Source: Mesocentrotus franciscanus (Eukaryota > Echinodermata > Echinoidea > Camarodonta > Strongylocentrotidae). Taken from it: 64,000 nucleotides of DNA. Positions 31,790-42,871 of the stretch are shown here, one piece after another; the first letter of the stretch is position 1; the number at the start of each line of letters is the position of its first letter. Made by a program: the position numbers and the translations under genes. The notes beneath the pieces were generated by a model, which saw nothing but the letters and a program-made list of their open reading frames with translations, was not told where the DNA came from and searched no databases. The stretch spans positions 15,268,556 to 15,332,555 of the forward strand of contig CP137671.1 of NCBI GenBank assembly GCA_037976565.1, in the 5' to 3' direction.

Positions 31790-32525
31790 TATAAATGTAT
31801 CTATGAGGGGAGGGGGAGGAGGGGACGTGTTTTCTGTGGGCTCCCAACATTTCAGGCGTAACTCGGGTTAGAGCGCACGATAAGAATTAGAGAAAATCTG
31901 GACTTTTTCGTCATCGATGGGCCCAATTTTATAGCAAAACATTCAAAAACTTTGCACTTTTGATAGGATTTAAATTTTCAAATTTGTTTTTCTTCGCGTA
32001 TTCCTGGGTATTTGTTTTGACTATTGACGCGGAGAAGCACATGTTCAACGCAGCATCATCACATACGCACAACAACAGCTATCTCTGCCGGTCTGAACAG
32101 CCTCTCTGTCCAGTATTGTCGTGTTTGTGCCATCGAACTGGATCAACCAAATCAATTGACTCATAATATATTACAATCAGTTACTCAATCTATTAATCAA
32201 ATTAATTTGATATTGTAAGGTAATTTGATATCATAAGGTAATTCGATCTGCCCTCAATCTCTTTAATATTTGTGCACTTATTTCGAAAAAAAAATCATTG
32301 TTTCTCTATTATTATAATAATCAGTGTTTTTATCACAGCACTGAATAGACATAATCAATAAAGTACAGCTGTACTTTAAAAAGTAGTATTTGGTTGTGCT
32401 TAAATAGTACTCTTAACTTAACGCAAAATAAGAGTAATTTTAATCGCCTTGTTCTTTTAATAAATGTTAATTGCTATTGCCATGCATAGTTGTAACCACT
32501 GCCTTGTGGTTCAGGTTCTCTTTAG
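31790..32525. other. No gene seen; short AT-rich tandem unit
   Basis: At 32200-32245 TTTGATATTGTAAGGTAA is followed by a variant copy (TTTGATATCATAAGGTAA). Otherwise no recognisable feature. Confidence 0.4.
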
Positions 32526-32539
32526 AATCTAAGAACCGT

Positions 32540-32900
32540 GCGTTAGGTGTGCGTCATCCTTCGTTACTCGTTTGTCGAGTGCGCTGGACCAACGCTGGAC
32601 GAACGCTATGCATTCGTCGTCATTCGCAGTGTGCGTCGGGATTTTTTTGAGCATGCTCAAAAACGTCCGCGGAGCTCGACGCATGAATGTAAACGCCAAA
32701 AGGACGCCAGGCATGCACGGAGCGCGCTAGACCAACGCCAGCCATACGCGGAGCACACGGCCTGTATACGCGCAGCGCACTAGCAACACGATATGCATTC
32801 GGTGTCAGCTCGCTAGCTTCTCCCAAATCCTGACAAAAGTCGGGCTCACGACTTTTCCCGATTTTTAATGCGCCGGCCGTGCGTCGTCTATGTGTGACCG
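32540..32900. repeat. CpG-rich imperfect repeat block
   Basis: Dense CG-containing words recur (ATGCATTCG at about 32608 and 32792; GACCAACGC at about 32587 and 32730; GCGCGCTAG, GCGCACTAG). A self-complementary stretch GAGCATGCTC lies at about 32649. CpG density contrasts with the flanks. It looks like the remains of a GC-rich mobile element; no frame is conserved. Confidence 0.45.
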
Positions 32901-33189
32901 GGCCATAAGGGAGCAAACCCTAACAGAAAACCATGCCACCGTGACAGCATTGAGGGCAATTGACGATACGAAACTCCCGACATCCAGTGACCAATCACGG
33001 CAAGGTCTAGTGGTTCACACCCGTCCTGGCTTGTCCTCGCCGGTGTGAAACTGCCACCAGATCCCCGAGAGAGTGCCGTTCGTAACTTGCAAGAGCTCCC
33101 GGTACTTACCCACCTTTGCAAGCAGCCTTCATGAAAGTAAAGGCGGTCATTGTCGCTTCGATACAGACAGCTACTACTAAACCCTCGAT

Positions 33190-33345
33190 CACAAGGCTTC
33201 GAATCGATGGGGTGGGGAGGGAGAGGAGGGGGGTGAGGGCAGGTATTTACCTCTACAAAAAAAGCTTTGCTCTCTCGCTAAATTAGTAATTAACTAATGA
33301 CGCTTAGTACTCTGTTTTATTACCTTTTGTTGTCGATAGATTAAA
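33190..33345 (+). repeat. Segmental duplication, copy 1, block 3
   Basis: GGGCAGGTATTTACCT, CTCTCGCTAAATTAGTAAT, GACGC.TAGTACTCTGTTTT and GTCGATAGATTAAAGA match 52090-52396, where about 150 bp (52160-52310) is inserted. This is the right edge of the duplicated unit. Confidence 0.88.
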
Positions 33346-34920
33346 GAGATGTTTTTTTTTTAATGTTTTTAAAGATATTTTTTTTTTTCTAAAATCAAAT
33401 ACATATTGTACAAATCATTCTTAACAAAACTGAATACATTGTTCACTGATACTTTGCATTAAACATAAATTGCAATAATAAAATGAAAACATAAGTACAT
33501 TTGTATAACCTGTTTAGAAAAACATTTTCATATATAATTATGATCAAGAATATTAAAGTATACTTGAGAAAAGTTGTTGTCTATTTTCCCATCCCATCCC
33601 CTCCCCATTAAACATACTATTAACACCCTCATTCACACACCCAAGCTCACACATACATACACACACGCACACACACAGTCATACACACAAAGATGTATGG
33701 ATATTAATAGTGCATCGCAGCCCTTCCAGGATTTTTTTCCTAATCGAAAATAGGTGTGTTCGACTCGCCGTCCCTATGTATGAAGGTTTCCCATTTCCTA
33801 AGGTGGTGTGCTAAAGTACCTCGCTCTTCAGCTGCGACCATCGAGACATCGACAACCCATATGCAAGAAGTTATTGAGAGCGATCAGTTTCGATCGCTTG
33901 TAGGGCAGTTGCCGATCGGTTGCCGAATTTCGTACGAAAATAGTCCGATTATCAAAGATTTTCGTAAACAAATTTGCGACTGCTCGTGAAAATGTTGGCG
34001 AATGGTTGGCAGTTGTTCGGTGATTGATGGGCGATAAGAAACAACTGGTCGGAGATCACTGGCCTGTCGTCGTAAGACGATCGGCAAACTTTATAATGGC
34101 GGAGAGGTATAATGACTGGTGCAAACATGCATAATAAAATAACATTTCTTACTCAGTACTCATTACAATACCAAACATATTATGTAGATGTAGTGTGATT
34201 TCATTTATTTTCAGTAGAAATATAGAATATAATGATCAGAGTTTCTTCCTAGGTGTTCGGCGAACGCTTGGAGATTAATCGGCGGCTGATCGTTTATCAT
34301 TCGTCGATCAGCTGCCGACCTTTTCTCAACCAATATCTCCCGGTAACAGTTGGCAAGCACTGGGGATCAGTCGGCAATCAGTTTGAGAACTGTTGCCTAC
34401 CCTTGGAAGACCAAGAAAACTGCTCCGGAGACCAACCGCCGACCAAGGACAACCCGTTTAAAGACTGCCGAAAATCTCTCTGCAATCTCTGAGAGCTCCT
34501 GACCAATGGTTGTCAATGCAAACTGATGCGCGCATAATTGAGGTTGGGTCTTGTGTTTTTGGTTTGGATAGGATTATTTTTCGAATCCACGTGGTAGCCA
34601 GTCTTTATGTTGTAATAAGCATGCTCCGGTGACATTGCTCAGCGGTCAATATCCTACAAAAATCGAACCCTAACACATCAACTTTGGACATGTTAGAGCA
34701 AATGCTATACTAATACCTAAATCAAACCCTAACCCTAGAAACCAAATGCCTCCCTAACCCTATCTTTTACGATGTAAGGGCCAGAGTGATTGTACCCGGA
34801 ACAATATCTGTCGGAGGGCCGCTTTAAACAACTACAGAGGCACAACAAAATCTGAGTGTTGGAAACAAAGGGTTTTTTATGGATGGGGAGGGAGGGAGGG
34901 GGTACTAGCGAATTATCATG
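33346..34920. other. No gene seen; CGATC-rich repetitive stretch
   Basis: 33346-33830 is AT-rich with CA repeats (33655-33690). 33830-34500 is rich in CGATC, GCCGA and TCGGC words in both orientations (GTTGCCGATCGG at about 33910, TGATGGGCGA, CGTCGATCAGCTGCCGACC at about 34303), suggesting a degenerate inverted-repeat element. 34720-34740 holds a few TAACCC-like words. No coding exon. Confidence 0.4.
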
Positions 34921-34950
34921 TTCATTCTCCGCCTCTAGTCGTAATCACTG

Positions 34951-36159
34951 CTATAGCCCGCCCTCCTGCTGTGCGGGTGTGATTCGTAGCACGACGGCCG
35001 ACATGGAAATCGTGAAGCAGGCATAGATACAGTAGAGGAGGCTGTCGATGACGGTGGCAAAGAGAGCCCACTCTCGCTGGATCCTCTGCTGACGGTCGGT
35101 CTTCCGCTTCATCATTCGCATGTTCTTCAGGATGTTGTCCACACCGATCTCGAGCTGTGAGAGTCGGTGGTCGCCAGTCTCGGAAAGTTTTTCCTCGAAC
35201 TTGGCCCAATTATTTAATCGTCATTGTCGTCATCGTCGTGAACACCGGTGAAGCTACTCTTGGCGTGCTTGCTAGACTGCCCACTGCCACCAGTGACGTC
35301 ACTGGCGACCGGAGGTGTGTATGAAACACCATATCTGAAGGGAAAAAAATAAAAAGAATAAATGGCAGAAGTTCCTGAGCGGTACTAAAATAACAATAAT
35401 GTTCTTGGTTTTGTTTGCTTTTAGGAATCGGAGAGAAACGGCAATGGCGGATTTAGGTGGGGAAGGGCACAAATGCATAAAAGAAAAATATGTCAATTTC
35501 CTAATGTCCTGACTCCCAATGGCACCTGACGATCTATAATAACCCCCTGTTCTTCAGATCTTCTCCTTCTTTTTTTCTTCTCCTTCTTCATCTTCTTCTA
35601 CTACTAATACTACTACTACTACTACTTCTACTACTTCTTCTTCTTCTCCTTTTTTTTGGGGGAGGGGAGGGATGGTTAACCTCTCCGAGCCTTCGAAACG
35701 AAATCCACTTAGACCCCTACATCTCCCTCTCGAACAACCCTTACAATAATGCCTAAATGATATTGCGACATAGCAAAAACTAATGCATGCATCCTCCAAA
35801 ATAATTTGTGTAGAGCTAGAATTAATAAAATCAGCCTTTTTTCTTCTTTATACAAACCCCGAATTCGCCTCCTGAACCGTACTATCACCTTCCTTTCATC
35901 AACGAATCGCTGTTTTTTCATCATGGCCAGTCGATCGGGGTCCATGTCGTGTTGCTTCCTTTGCGACATCATCTCCTTCAAAAAAATAATAAAACAAAGC
36001 CCATACACATGATACGGGCTGCGTAAAAGAGCACGAGCTTCCTAAGCCATTCGGGCACCTCCCGCTTGCCGCTCTCGCCCCGGTGGAAGATGTTGAGTAC
36101 TGCGATGTACATGTCGGTAGACACGGCAATCAGAACCATGATGATTATGTAATATTCGG
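34951..36159 (-). pseudogene. Nicotinic-receptor-like Cys-loop channel, 3' exons (M3 to stop), one frameshift
   Basis: Minus strand. Exon 36159-36007: EYYIIIMVLIAVSTDMYIAV (M3), then LNIFHRGESGKREVPEWLRK; the HRG...VPxWLRKLVL block is typical of nicotinic acetylcholine receptors. A charged loop segment reads QHDMDPDRLAMMKKQRF (35975-35840); its splice phase with M3 could not be resolved. The last exon starts after CCCTTCAG (35334): YGVSYTPPVASDV, acidic DDDDNDD, then, one base out of frame, NNWAKFEEKL, VDNILKNMRMMKRKTDRQQR, M4 (WALFATVIDSLLYCIYACF) and a TAG at 34951. A single missing base in GATTAAATAA at about 35212-35219 explains the break. The ligand-binding and M1-M2 exons are not in the window as far as I can see. 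Confidence 0.72.
35555..35660. repeat. TTC/CTA triplet repeat in intron
   Basis: Runs of TTCTTC and CTACTA triplets between two exons of the channel gene; not coding. Confidence 0.85.
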
Positions 36160-36194
36160 CTAAGAAGACGGCATAGGGAGAGAAATAGTCGGGA

Positions 36195-36286
36195 ACATGA
36201 TATTTAGGTTAATATTGATGATTATGAAAATACTTATAATATTTATAATAAAAACAGCAACAACAATAATAATGTCATTAAAAACA

Positions 36287-36317
<31 letters not shown>

Positions 36318-36325
36318 TAAGAGGA
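36195..36325. repeat. ATA-rich microsatellite
   Basis: ATTATGATAATGATAATAAT-type repeats just upstream (minus-strand sense) of the M3 exon of the channel gene. Confidence 0.85.
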
Positions 36326-36526
36326 GGAGGCGCTTTTCAACGTTACGACGTGTTTTTCGTCTTCTCTAATCTTGTGCTTTCAAAAATTGGGTAATTTTCT
36401 GTTTTTCATGAGACTGCATGTGATTTATTACATAATAAAGAACTAATATAGAAACCGGACACTGTATGGTGAGTTGTGAAATTTATACTGTTTTTCATAT
36501 TGAACACCAAACATCGAATAACTACG

Positions 36527-37185
36527 ATGGACAGCGAAAGGGCCACGCCCAACCCAACAGCGTACGTACCCAAGGGACCCGAACCCGTGTTCCTACGTAT
36601 GAACGATGTCAGGAAGGCAGACTCAAAACTCATCAAGGGGGGGGGGAACTATACATTGCCCTTGCCAAGATCATTCAGATTGACGCCATAGTTCGAATTC
36701 AACAAATTGGTTCACTTTGGAGATTTTATTTGAACCCGCAAGGATTAGAATTGCGTGGAAATACCATTCCAATCTACGACATTAACCCATTCACCAAATC
36801 TAGAGATGAAAATCTAACAAGGGTCACGAGGATGTGTCACTCTCAGTGGATGATTGTATGATTAGGGTGAGGCTACTGGAAATGAAAGATGACGTGAAAG
36901 GGCGTATCCATATTCAGAAATTACGAGTAAATGGGAAACTAAAAAACTGTCAAAAAAGCGACCGTGTGCTGTTTATCACACCCCCTCCCAACCCCTCCCC
37001 AGACACCTGGTGATAGGACAAGTCTTCAGATCGCGTGTCTACCACGACGGGTAGCCCTCAAACGATGCGAGGAGTACATGCTCGAGATGTTTGGAGGAGG
37101 GCCACCACATGTCGACATGTCGGAACAACATCGTATGCAGATCGTGCAAGAAAACAGGGCATGTCATGAGTCAGTGTCCTGACCG
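36527..37185 (+). pseudogene. ZCCHC3/gag-like ORF with two zinc knuckles, broken
   Basis: ATG at 36527 opens MDSERATPNPTAYVPKGP and LRMNDVRKADSKLIKGG. The frame changes at a run of ten G (36637-36646). It then reads ELYIALAKIIQIDAIVRIQQ and GSLWRFYLNPQGLELRG, a block found in ZCCHC3-like and gag-like proteins of invertebrate retroelements (memory). It shifts again at about 36830 (MIRVRLLEMKDDV) and 37010, has a TAG after VYHDG, and ends with two knuckles: CSRCLEEGHHMSTC and CRSCKKTGHVMSQC, both C-x2-C-x4-H-x4-C. Nucleic-acid binding is the family role. No polymerase is seen next to it, so its parent element is unknown. Confidence 0.7.
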
Positions 37186-37199
37186 CGTGAGCAATCGCT

Positions 37200-37720
37200 A
37201 TGAGATTTGTATACAAAGGTGAATAATTGTTAGGGCTGAAAGTACATGTATATGCTCCTACCAGACGGACAGAATTTTTTTTTTAAGGTCTATTAAATTG
37301 GCTATTAAATTTTAAAGGGCAAAATGATCAAGTACTTTACACGATGACTTAAAATTAAAAATCTATGGTTCTCTTGAAATTGCTTTATATCAGGATGTCT
37401 CATCAGTCCGTTCAGACTTCCATGACCAAAATGACATAGCATGGACTCAATCAAGCTCCGGCACATTCGCACACTTTCTATAAAAAAAGGTCTAGAGCAA
37501 TTTCAATACCCTGTTCATGTATTTCCCATATAATTCAAAGCTCATGTTTCTATGTTCATGTTCATGTAACACGTCATTGTAATGTTGCACGTTTTAAACG
37601 GTGATTGAGGTTGATTGTGTTTTTTTCTCGAAAGTCTTTATGACCACCTTCACGCATGCGCAGTGCCCATCACTACACTGTGAGAAAGAAAAAAACTGTT
37701 AATCCTGAGCTTCGTTAGAA
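37200..37720. other. No gene seen
   Basis: AT-rich single-copy spacer between the gag-like remnant and duplicate copy 2. Confidence 0.4.
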
Positions 37721-38639
37721 AAGGGTATTATCAGTTATATGCAACCAGTCCAAAGCTTGTTTGCTTGAATTCCTTTGCAACTACACTTGTATATCCCAAT
37801 TTCTGGCAATTTGAAGGTATGCTTTACATTTAGATTTTTGGGGTAGATGTGAGGTGAAGTGAAATCTGCAAAGTGTGTTGTTTTTAGTACTAGCATGACT
37901 TTTCTGATTCTTTCGAGCAGTCAAGCACAATTGCAAGGGCTTTCGAGAAAATAACCAAAAACAATTTCAATAGGCTTGTTCAGCCATTTATGAAATGTGC
38001 GAGCACGACAGTGATTCATTACGTCATTCAAACTTGATAGTCTATGTATGGGCTACATTACAGGAATTGCCTTTGAGTGGATTTTTCGAAAGTCCTTGCG
38101 ACTGCAAATGTTTGGAGTTTTTACCGATCATTGATTGATTGATTGATTCGAATTTATTCCATTTCATATCAATTGTTTGCACAATAAAGAACATAGTTGA
38201 CAAAGTAAATACAAAATTATGAAATGAAACAGGAACCTACTGGAAAGCATAGCTTGTTTTTGTAGGTTCCCAAGAATAAATATAATATGAACATTATTTT
38301 CATAAATCATTTTAAAGTGTATTAATAATCACAGTAAAATAGATATAATATAATAACATATTTTCATAAACCCTTTTAAAGTGTCCAAACAATCGAAATA
38401 TACAAAAGAACAGAATTACAAAACGGGACACAATAGGCAGGAAACTGACATAATAAGATAGGACAGGACATGACAAAACAATTAATAACAGGACAAGATA
38501 AACAAGACATGACAGGACAAAACAAGACAAAACAAAGCTGCACACTACAGAAAATTAGAAGAGAGAGAGTGTGTGTGTAACAGGGGAGATGTGAGAGGTA
38601 TACCCATATCCTAGAAGTTTGATCCGTAGGAGACATGTG

Positions 38640-38888
38640 TTTTTGTATTAAGCTCTTTTTGAACGCTCTACTAAAACTATAATATGTGGGTTTATCTCTG
38701 ACTGTATCTGAAAGAGAGTTCCAAAGTTTTGAGCCTGAAAATACAAATGATTTATTCGAGAGCAAAGTTCTTGTTTTCGGTAGATGAAAAAGCCCAGCAG
38801 ACCGAGTAGGATAATGATGAATATTGACATTCTTTGTAAACATTGAATAAAAAACATTTGGCAGTTCATTTCTATTTAAATTATACAT
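38640..38888 (-). pseudogene. LINE family 2 C-terminal segment
   Basis: The frame reads NELPNVFYSMFTKNVNIHHY, then PTRSAGLFHLPKTRT, SGSKLWNSLSDTVRDK and SFSRAFKKSLIQKH. This is the usual end of CR1/L2-like ORF2: HxYPTR...LWNSL...SFKxxLK. The frame is separated from the thumb at 39051 by about 160 bp of shifted sequence. The remaining 3' part to 38149 is 3' UTR. Confidence 0.8.
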
Positions 38889-39050
38889 AAATATTCCCAG
38901 ATTATAACTGTATAAGTCTGTTATCTTTAGAATACTATGTGTGTGGAAGAGTGCATCTGTGTGCGCTCGAAAATCAGAACGACATATAACAGGCAGCGCT
39001 TTTTTATGAAGTAATAAAATTCTATTTAAATGATAGTCAGCACAATTGCC

Positions 39051-40722
39051 CTACGCTATAATTGCGTAGTTTAAGTGTGGGAGGATCAACGTTGAATACA
39101 GGTTTAATAATATACGAGTTGGAAAGTAAAATTTGACCTTGTTTATAATTCCAATATTTCTTGAAATAACTTTACAAATATTATCTACGTGTTCCTTCCA
39201 AAAAAGCTTTTCATCTATAGTTATTCCCAGAAATTTAGTATTCAAAACTCTCTGAGTAATGGTACAATCAAAAACAACATTGCCTGGAAGTTCATCTATT
39301 ATGTTACTGAAGAGCATGTAGTTCGTCTTTTGCAGATTGAGAGATAATTTATTGGCTTTGATCCATTCTGAAACCCTTTTTAAATCCTGGTTGAGGGTGG
39401 CAAGCAAAAAATGTGGGTCCTTATGAGAAAAGAAGAGATTTGTGTCGTCTGCAAAAAGAATAAAAGATAAAACCTCCGAAGACTTACAGAAATCGTTGAT
39501 ATAAATAAGAAAAAGAAGCGGGCCCAAAATAGAACCTTGTGGGACACCACAACTTACATCTTTCGTAATGGACAGGACATTGGCAATAGAAACATACTGC
39601 TGCCTATTATGAAGGTAGTTCCTGAACCACTCCAAGGCTATTCCTCTAATTCCATAATAACTGAGTTTGTACAAAAGTATATCATGATTAATTGTATCGA
39701 AAGCCTTGGAGAAGTCCAGGAACACCCCAACAGTATGTTCATAATTATCAATCCCACTAGCAATCTTATTAATCATGGTCAACAACGCCTGAGTAGTGCT
39801 GTGTTTTGCACGAAACCCAAACTGCAACTGGTATAATAATTCATGTGTTTCCAGGAACTTAGATGTACGTGTAAAAATTATTTTTCCAACACTTTAGATA
39901 AACAAGTTAAAAGCGATATAGGTCGGTAATTTCCTAAAACCATATTGTCTCCTTTTTAAAAATGGGAATAACTCGGGCTAATTTCATTGCTGAGGGAACA
40001 ACTCCAGTAGAGATAGATAAATTGCAAATATAAGTCAGAGGTTTCACAAGTTCATTCAAATTCTTTTTTAGCAATATGTTACTAAAATTATCATGCCCTG
40101 AACTTTGTTTATTCTTCAATTCACGTATTATGCCTGCAACTTCCGTTTCGTCTGTAGGTGTCATATAAATTGAATTTGGATTAGGATCATTGAGAAAATC
40201 TGTAAACTGTTTAGAAGCGACGGGAATGATACTGGAAAGATTTGGGATTTGGGACAAAATATTCATTAAACGCATTTGCTAGATTTTGTGGATTTTCAAT
40301 TATTTCTCCATTTACGTTTATTTTTGAAACGGTACACTTTTTTGAGTTACCATGTAAAACATTCTTAATAACTTTCCAGGTATTCATTACATCTTTTTAT
40401 TTATATAAGTCAAACTGCTTACAAAAATACCCTTTTTTAGATCTTCTTAGTATACCTGTAAGTAGGTTTTTGTAATCGGTATACTTTTTTTATTTTTTTT
40501 CACATTGTTTTCAATTACTTTTATATAAAGATTATTTTTTCTGTTTATGGAGCGCAAAATACCCGGAGTGATCCTGGGGCACCTTGGAATTTTTTTGTAG
40601 TTGGATCGTTTCGTTTGTTTTACAGGGAAACAACTATTCATTTTAGATGACACCAGATTCATAAAAAACATAAAATGCATCATTGACATTATTTGTATTG
40701 TACATTTTGGACCAGTCCACAT
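39051..40722 (-). pseudogene. LINE family 2 reverse transcriptase, three frames
   Basis: Three consecutive minus frames. 40722-40447: linker (FFMNLVSS, IPRCPRITPGILRSINRKNN). 40275-39934: RT start (DETEVAGIIRELKNKQSSGH, LTYICNLSISTGVVPSAMK, ARVIPIFKKE). 39827-39051: palm and thumb (MQFGFRAKHSTTQALLT, FLDFSKAFDTINHDIL, SCGVPQGSILGPLLFLIYIN, LFADDTNLFFSHKD, NKLSLNLQKTNYMLF, GITIDEKLFWKEHV, LILPHLNYA). The palm with FADD is intact over 258 codons. Frameshifts near 40.3-40.5 kb and 39.85 kb (a poly-A tract) break the protein. Confidence 0.85.
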
Positions 40723-41845
40723 TTCCTAACTCTTCTTTGAAAAGATTCACATTATCTTCAGAAAAATCACTTTGGGTATTAGTAGTGTCTGTGTTCAATA
40801 TGGGGTTGTTATTAAATTTAAAGTGTGAGAATATGGGAAAATGGTCCGACAAATCAGAAAGAATTATACCAGAAGAAAGAGTACATCGAGCATTCGTAAA
40901 TACGTTATCAATAAGACTAGCCGAATTAGCAGTTATTCTAGTTGGCTTGGTTATTAATGGAAGAAAACCCGCAGTAAGAAGTACGTCCATAAACGTTTGT
41001 ACAAATGAATCATCATCATATTTAAAGAGATTAGCATTGAAATCACCGAGTAAAAAACATGTTTTATTTACCAAGTAGGGGTGTGCTAATAACTCATGAA
41101 AAGTCTCTAAAAAATCATCATGAATAGAATTTGGTGGCCTGTAGGTGATTCCAACTAAAATGTTTTTATCATTAGGAATAATTATTTCAACAAAGAGGGT
41201 TTCTATGAAATCGTTCATGTAATTCAGTTCAGGCCTCAACTTGTACTCATATTGTTGCGATATATACAGGCCGACACCTCCACCTGCTTTTCCTGTTCTG
41301 TTATTTGTAATCAAGTTATATCCAGGTAAAGAATAAAAGGGTAAATGGGTACTATTAGTAAACCAGGTTTCTGATAATCCTATAACAGAACAATTGAATT
41401 TTGAATTCATTAAAAGGGAGCGCAAAGAATCGAAATTTTTGTTGGCGCTGCGAATATTGCAATGCAACATTAGAAAATCATTTATGCTATTATGTAGATA
41501 TTTTAATGCAATCTGCTTTTCTGAATAATACAAGGAAGGCGCATGCTGATATGTATTATCATTTGGATCAGAAACAGTTTCAAGATTTTTACTTTGCGAG
41601 TTCATGGATTGTACAGCGGAGTCATGAAAAGAGTTATTCAAGCTTTCATTAAAATTATTATCATGAACAGACCAAACAGTGTCATATGATTCATCATTAT
41701 CCAAGTTAAGAAAAGGGACGTCTTCATTTGTACCCATTTTTAAAGAATAATAGAGATCCCCAGTAAAGTAAAGGTAGAAGATGAAACATGTAGCATAGAG
41801 TAGAGCACGGAGAGGAAGGGAGATGTAAAGGAGTGTGCAGACCAA
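40643..41845 (-). CDS. LINE family 2 endonuclease-containing ORF, 400 aa
   Basis: An open frame of 400 codons. An acidic N-terminal part (DVPFLNLDNDESYD) precedes an APE-type endonuclease domain: MLHCNIRSANKNFD, IGLSETWF (metal-binding Glu), GGGVGLYIS, ITYRPPNS, FLLGDFNANLF (Asp/Asn) and LSDLSDHFPIF (the catalytic SDH). All hallmark residues are present, so this half could be active. The first in-frame methionine that makes sense is at about 41737 (MGTNEDVPF); the 36 codons before it are hydrophobic and atypical. The frame ends where RT-linker sequence starts in another frame (40722). Function: nicks target DNA for reverse transcription. Confidence 0.8.
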   Translation of the reverse strand: MVCTLLYISLPLRALLYATCFIFYLYFTGDLYYSLKMGTNEDVPFLNLDNDESYDTVWSVHDNNFNESLNNSFHDSAVQSMNSQSKNLETVSDPNDNTYQHAPSLYYSEKQIALKYLHNSINDFLMLHCNIRSANKNFDSLRSLLMNSKFNCSVIGLSETWFTNSTHLPFYSLPGYNLITNNRTGKAGGGVGLYISQQYEYKLRPELNYMNDFIETLFVEIIIPNDKNILVGITYRPPNSIHDDFLETFHELLAHPYLVNKTCFLLGDFNANLFKYDDDSFVQTFMDVLLTAGFLPLITKPTRITANSASLIDNVFTNARCTLSSGIILSDLSDHFPIFSHFKFNNNPILNTDTTNTQSDFSEDNVNLFKEELGNVDWSKMYNTNNVNDAFYVFYESGVI

Positions 41846-42560
41846 CTAAAAGACATCACAACAAATATCAAAAGAGACGAAAACACATAAACGATCACAC
41901 AAAAAAGCAAACGAGGAGTAGATATATAGAAAAACAGTAATCGCTGGAAAAGCATACTGACTGTACGGCAATTGACAGCAACCCGTGAATTAAATTAAGT
42001 TAAATCAGGCACTTGACAGCAACCCGCTAAAGAACTCAAGCAAGACTTTTGGATAATTATGTGGAACCTTTAAAAGAGAAGAAAATACAAGTTCATGCGT
42101 CATTGATTGCGTTACCCAACCCCCTTAAACCCCCTGTCAAATACTTATAAACATAACAAGACTAAGTGCCGTATTCTTACTTACAAAGTATGACAAAAAA
42201 ATTAGACTGGCTTGGCAACATAATGTAGGCCGAAGAAAAGGAATTTGAAATTTGAATTTGTAAAAAAGAATTTTAGTTTCTTTAATTATCCTATTCACCC
42301 AACTTCTGTCAGAGCCATGTGGAAGTACATGTATCGGGATAAAGGCAAGTGAATTATGTTAGAGTTTGGAATGAATACTTGGTATGAAGGATTAGCGATA
42401 TTTATAAAAAGTAAAAAGCCTTTTTCCCTTCCTTTTTCCTTCTCTTAAGAGAAACAAAAACAAAAACACTTGTTATCTATGCCTAAAAAAGGATAAAAAA
42501 TAGGAAGAATTGTAGCACTCAATTGTTGTTTTTCCCTTTTTAAGGCTTAGAATATCACAC

Positions 42561-42871
42561 AATAGGCCATTTTTGTAATGTAACAAAATTTAATGCATAA
42601 GTCTTTGTGAAGTGCCTCATCAATACAAGTTATTTCATTCACCTGATAAGAATAATAGTATTTCAATAGTCAGAATGCAACTGCATATATTAAGTGTTGC
42701 TAGGTAGGTCAAGCCATAATGTTTGTCCAACCTGGCAACAACTAATGTATGCAGTTCGGATTTGTCTTTTGAAATACTATTATTCTTTTCAGGTGAATGA
42801 AATAACTTGTATTGAAGCACTTCACAAAGACTTATGCATTAAATTTGGTTACATTACGAAAATGGCCTATT
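42561..42871. mobile_element. 310-bp foldback (palindromic) MITE
   Basis: Arms 42561-42690 and about 42745-42871 are inverse copies (AATAGGCCATTTTTGTAATG at the left end; AATGGCCTATT at the right end; TTTCATTCACCTGATAAGAA in the middle). A short centre includes TTGCTAGGTAGGTC / CAACCTGGCAACAA, which also pair partly. No coding capacity. Confidence 0.88.

Larger units (their letters stand above)
38133..41990 (-). mobile_element. CR1/L2-like LINE (family 2), best preserved copy
   Basis: Minus strand, 5' end near 42.0 kb, 3' tail (AATC)n at 38133-38148. Contains the endonuclease ORF (41845-40643), RT pieces (40722-39051) and a C-terminal piece (38888-38640). Two ACAGCAACCCG words (41971, 42016) mark the putative 5' region. 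It lies inside duplicate copy 2 only, so it is younger than the duplication. No ORF1 is recognised. Confidence 0.88.

Noticed and set aside
32547..33121. Overlapping ORFs in the CpG-rich block
   Set aside because: Open because of composition; frames on both strands and no domain.
34922..35209. 95-codon minus ORF (GQVRGKTFRDW and onward)
   Set aside because: Out of frame with the M4 helix; the real frame is 34951-35205.
35899..36129. 76-codon minus ORF
   Set aside because: Out of frame with the M3-VPEWLRK exon of the channel gene.
36406..36636. Minus-strand hydrophobic ORF resembling an M3 helix of a channel
   Set aside because: The plus strand here carries the gag-like zinc-knuckle ORF with specific motifs; the minus frame is its shadow.
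39537..41078. Plus-strand ORFs over the LINE (39537-39836, 40683-41078)
   Set aside because: Antisense to the reverse transcriptase and endonuclease.
41740..41845. Hydrophobic start of the 400-codon LINE ORF as a signal peptide
   Set aside because: LINE endonucleases have none; the likely start is MGTNEDVPF at about 41737.
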